A DNA stretch of 64,000 nucleotides from an uncultured Selenomonadales bacterium (lineage in GTDB: Bacteria > Bacillota > Negativicutes > Selenomonadales > Selenomonadaceae). The stretch lies in contig OMWN01000024.1 of NCBI GenBank assembly GCA_900314765.1, forward strand, positions 1 through 64,000, in the 5' to 3' direction. The notes under the pieces are model-generated. The model made no database searches. It was given only the letters and a program-made list of their open reading frames with translations, and had not been told where the DNA came from. This document shows positions 62,690-64,000 of the stretch, piece by piece (position 1 is the stretch's first letter; every line of letters begins with the position of its first letter). Position numbers and translations under genes: made by a program.

Positions 62690-64000
62690 TCATTTGCCGG
62701 GCAGGAAGTGATGTTTTGACGGTGAGCCGAATGAGAGGACTCGCGCGCTGTTCAGCACGACGGCGAGCGTTGCCGTGTTGTGGATGATGGCGGCCCAGAG
62801 CGGATTGATCCTGCCGAGGGCGCCGAGGAGCATCGCCGCGGAGTTCACGAGTATCGTCGCCATGAAGTTCTGGCGGATGAGGTGCATCGTGCGGCGGCCG
62901 AGCTGGAGCGCGCTCATGAGTCCCGACGGGTCCTCTGAGCGTATCGTGACGGCGGACGACTCAGCGGCGATGTCCGTTTGCCTGCCGCCGAGGCTCACGC
63001 CGACATTCGCGAACGCGAGCGCAGGGGCGTCGTTGATGCCGTCGCCGACCATCATGATGCAGCCGCCGCGGTCTTTGAGGCGGGAGACGTATTTCGCCTT
63101 GTCCTCGGGCAGCACTTCTGCATGGTACGTGTCGATGTCCATGTCGAGCGCGACTTCCTTGGCGACGGCCTCGGAGTCGCCCGTGAGCATGACGATTTCA
63201 TCGATGCCGTAGCGTCGCATTTGATTCAGCGTCTTTTTCATCTTCGGGCGTATCGGGTCTTTTATGCCGATGACGCCGAGGAGCTTTTTGTCACGTGCGA
63301 TGTAGATGCAGCTCGGCGCGTTCTTGTCGATTGAGACATCGTCAATGCCTGTGACGTGGGACTCCTCCATGAATTTTTTGCTGCCGACGAGAATGTTGCC
63401 GCCCTTGAAATTCTCGAAGTCGGGCACCGTCGCCTTCATGCCGCGCGCGACGATCGTCTTTGACGATTTATGCTGCGGCACTTGCCAATCCTGCTCCTTG
63501 ACGTATTTCTGTATGGCAACGGCGAGCGGATGAACGGAGTGCATCTCCGCCGAGGCCACGAGCAAAATCATTTCTTTCTCCGTCACGCCTTCCGCTGTCG
63601 CCGTATACGATATTTGCGGGATGCCGACGGTGAGCGTGCCCGTCTTGTCGAGCACGAGCGTGTCTGCCTCGGCGAGCGCCTCGATGTAGTTGCCGCCCTT
63701 GACGAGGATGCCGCGCTTCGCCGCCGCCGCGATGGCCGCCGATATGGCCGTTGCGGTCGAGAGCTTCAGCCCGCAGGAGAAATCGATGAAGAGGAGATTG
63801 AGCACGCGCTGCCAATCGCGCGTCGCGCCGTAGACGACTGCAGCGCCGAGGAACGAAATCGGCACGAGCAGATTTGCCATTTGGTCGGCGAAGTTCTGTA
63901 TGGGCGCGCGCTGTGCCTGCGCCTCTTCGACGAGGTGGACGATATGCGCGAGCGATGTATCGTCGCCGACCTTGCTCGCCTCTATGACGACCTCGCCTGC
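62690..64000 (-). CDS. Heavy-metal P-type ATPase, C-terminal part (runs off window)
   Basis: The frame is open from the window end to the stop, giving about 436 residues. Phosphorylation loop DKTGTLTVG, HP motif SVHPLAVAIQKY, nucleotide site and hinge GDGINDAPALAFANVGVSL are all present, so it is a P1B transporter. The metal-site helix reads DFSCGLKLSTATA, with SCG in place of the usual CPC or SPC, so the ion cannot be assigned by the standard code. Export of a divalent or monovalent metal is likely. Confidence 0.9.
   Translation of the reverse strand, partial: AGEVVIEASKVGDDTSLAHIVHLVEEAQAQRAPIQNFADQMANLLVPISFLGAAVVYGATRDWQRVLNLLFIDFSCGLKLSTATAISAAIAAAAKRGILVKGGNYIEALAEADTLVLDKTGTLTVGIPQISYTATAEGVTEKEMILLVASAEMHSVHPLAVAIQKYVKEQDWQVPQHKSSKTIVARGMKATVPDFENFKGGNILVGSKKFMEESHVTGIDDVSIDKNAPSCIYIARDKKLLGVIGIKDPIRPKMKKTLNQMRRYGIDEIVMLTGDSEAVAKEVALDMDIDTYHAEVLPEDKAKYVSRLKDRGGCIMMVGDGINDAPALAFANVGVSLGGRQTDIAAESSAVTIRSEDPSGLMSALQLGRRTMHLIRQNFMATILVNSAAMLLGALGRINPLWAAIIHNTATLAVVLNSARVLSFGSPSKHHFLPGK

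Overview
The window looks like a chromosomal segment of a motile, anaerobic, diderm Firmicute, most likely a Negativicutes member near Selenomonas or Mitsuokella. This is inferred from the gene mix rather than from a marker: a T-box leader and rpsF-ssb-rpsR in Firmicute style, bactofilin, a BepA-like M48 protease with TPRs, TRAP transport, a flagellar hook gene, a FliB-like flagellin methylase, and frequent TTG/GTG starts behind strong AGGAGG sites.

Layout. 1-1.2 kb: end of a restriction-modification pair. 1.6-4.3 kb: glutamate dehydrogenase and an MFS exporter. 4.5-5.8 kb: rpsF-ssb-rpsR. 6.2-12 kb: uracil-DNA glycosylase, an M23 peptidase with bactofilin, and a large multi-PAS hybrid kinase. 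12.3-17.8 kb: an iron alcohol dehydrogenase and an ABC importer whose binding-protein gene is separated from its permease and ATPase by an unrelated gene and a repeat. 18-30 kb: M48-TPR protease, unknown genes, two TrkH-type channel subunits in tandem, an HTH protein, FliB, AzlCD, an HD protein and a DMT exporter. 30-36.2 kb: a cyclase, an orphan ParA with a charged tail, and a dctPQM TRAP operon behind a T-box leader. 36.6-44.3 kb: TatA, a pantoate-type transporter with panC-panD, an iron/heme/B12-type ABC importer and flgE. 44.8-51.4 kb: two Rpn-type nuclease genes with duplicated 3' cassettes, bracketing a two-gene glycan or alditol locus. 51.7-57.3 kb: a scrambled restriction-modification locus. 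57.6-64 kb: tRNA-Ser, paired chromate transporters, gpsA, tcdA, RNase HI, SRP RNA, tRNA-Ser and a P-type ATPase running off the end.

The strongest candidates for new biology are four. First, a DpnI-DpnD fusion endonuclease lies beside a DpnM-like Dam methylase, two activities that should be incompatible; Dam is clipped at its C-terminus and the module sits inside a dismembered type I system. Second, both Rpn loci carry copies of their own 3' coding segment downstream, and at one locus recombination would swap the C-terminal tail in frame. Third, a T-box whose best specifier reading is CCC (proline) controls a TRAP transporter. Fourth, a GT-B/beta-propeller protein is coupled to a cytidylyltransferase-oxidoreductase fusion.

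The intergenic spaces are heavily colonised by at least four families of palindromic, MITE-like repeats, called A, B, C and D here. One C element is nested inside a B element. All are outside the genes I accept, although they create false ORFs and false start codons.
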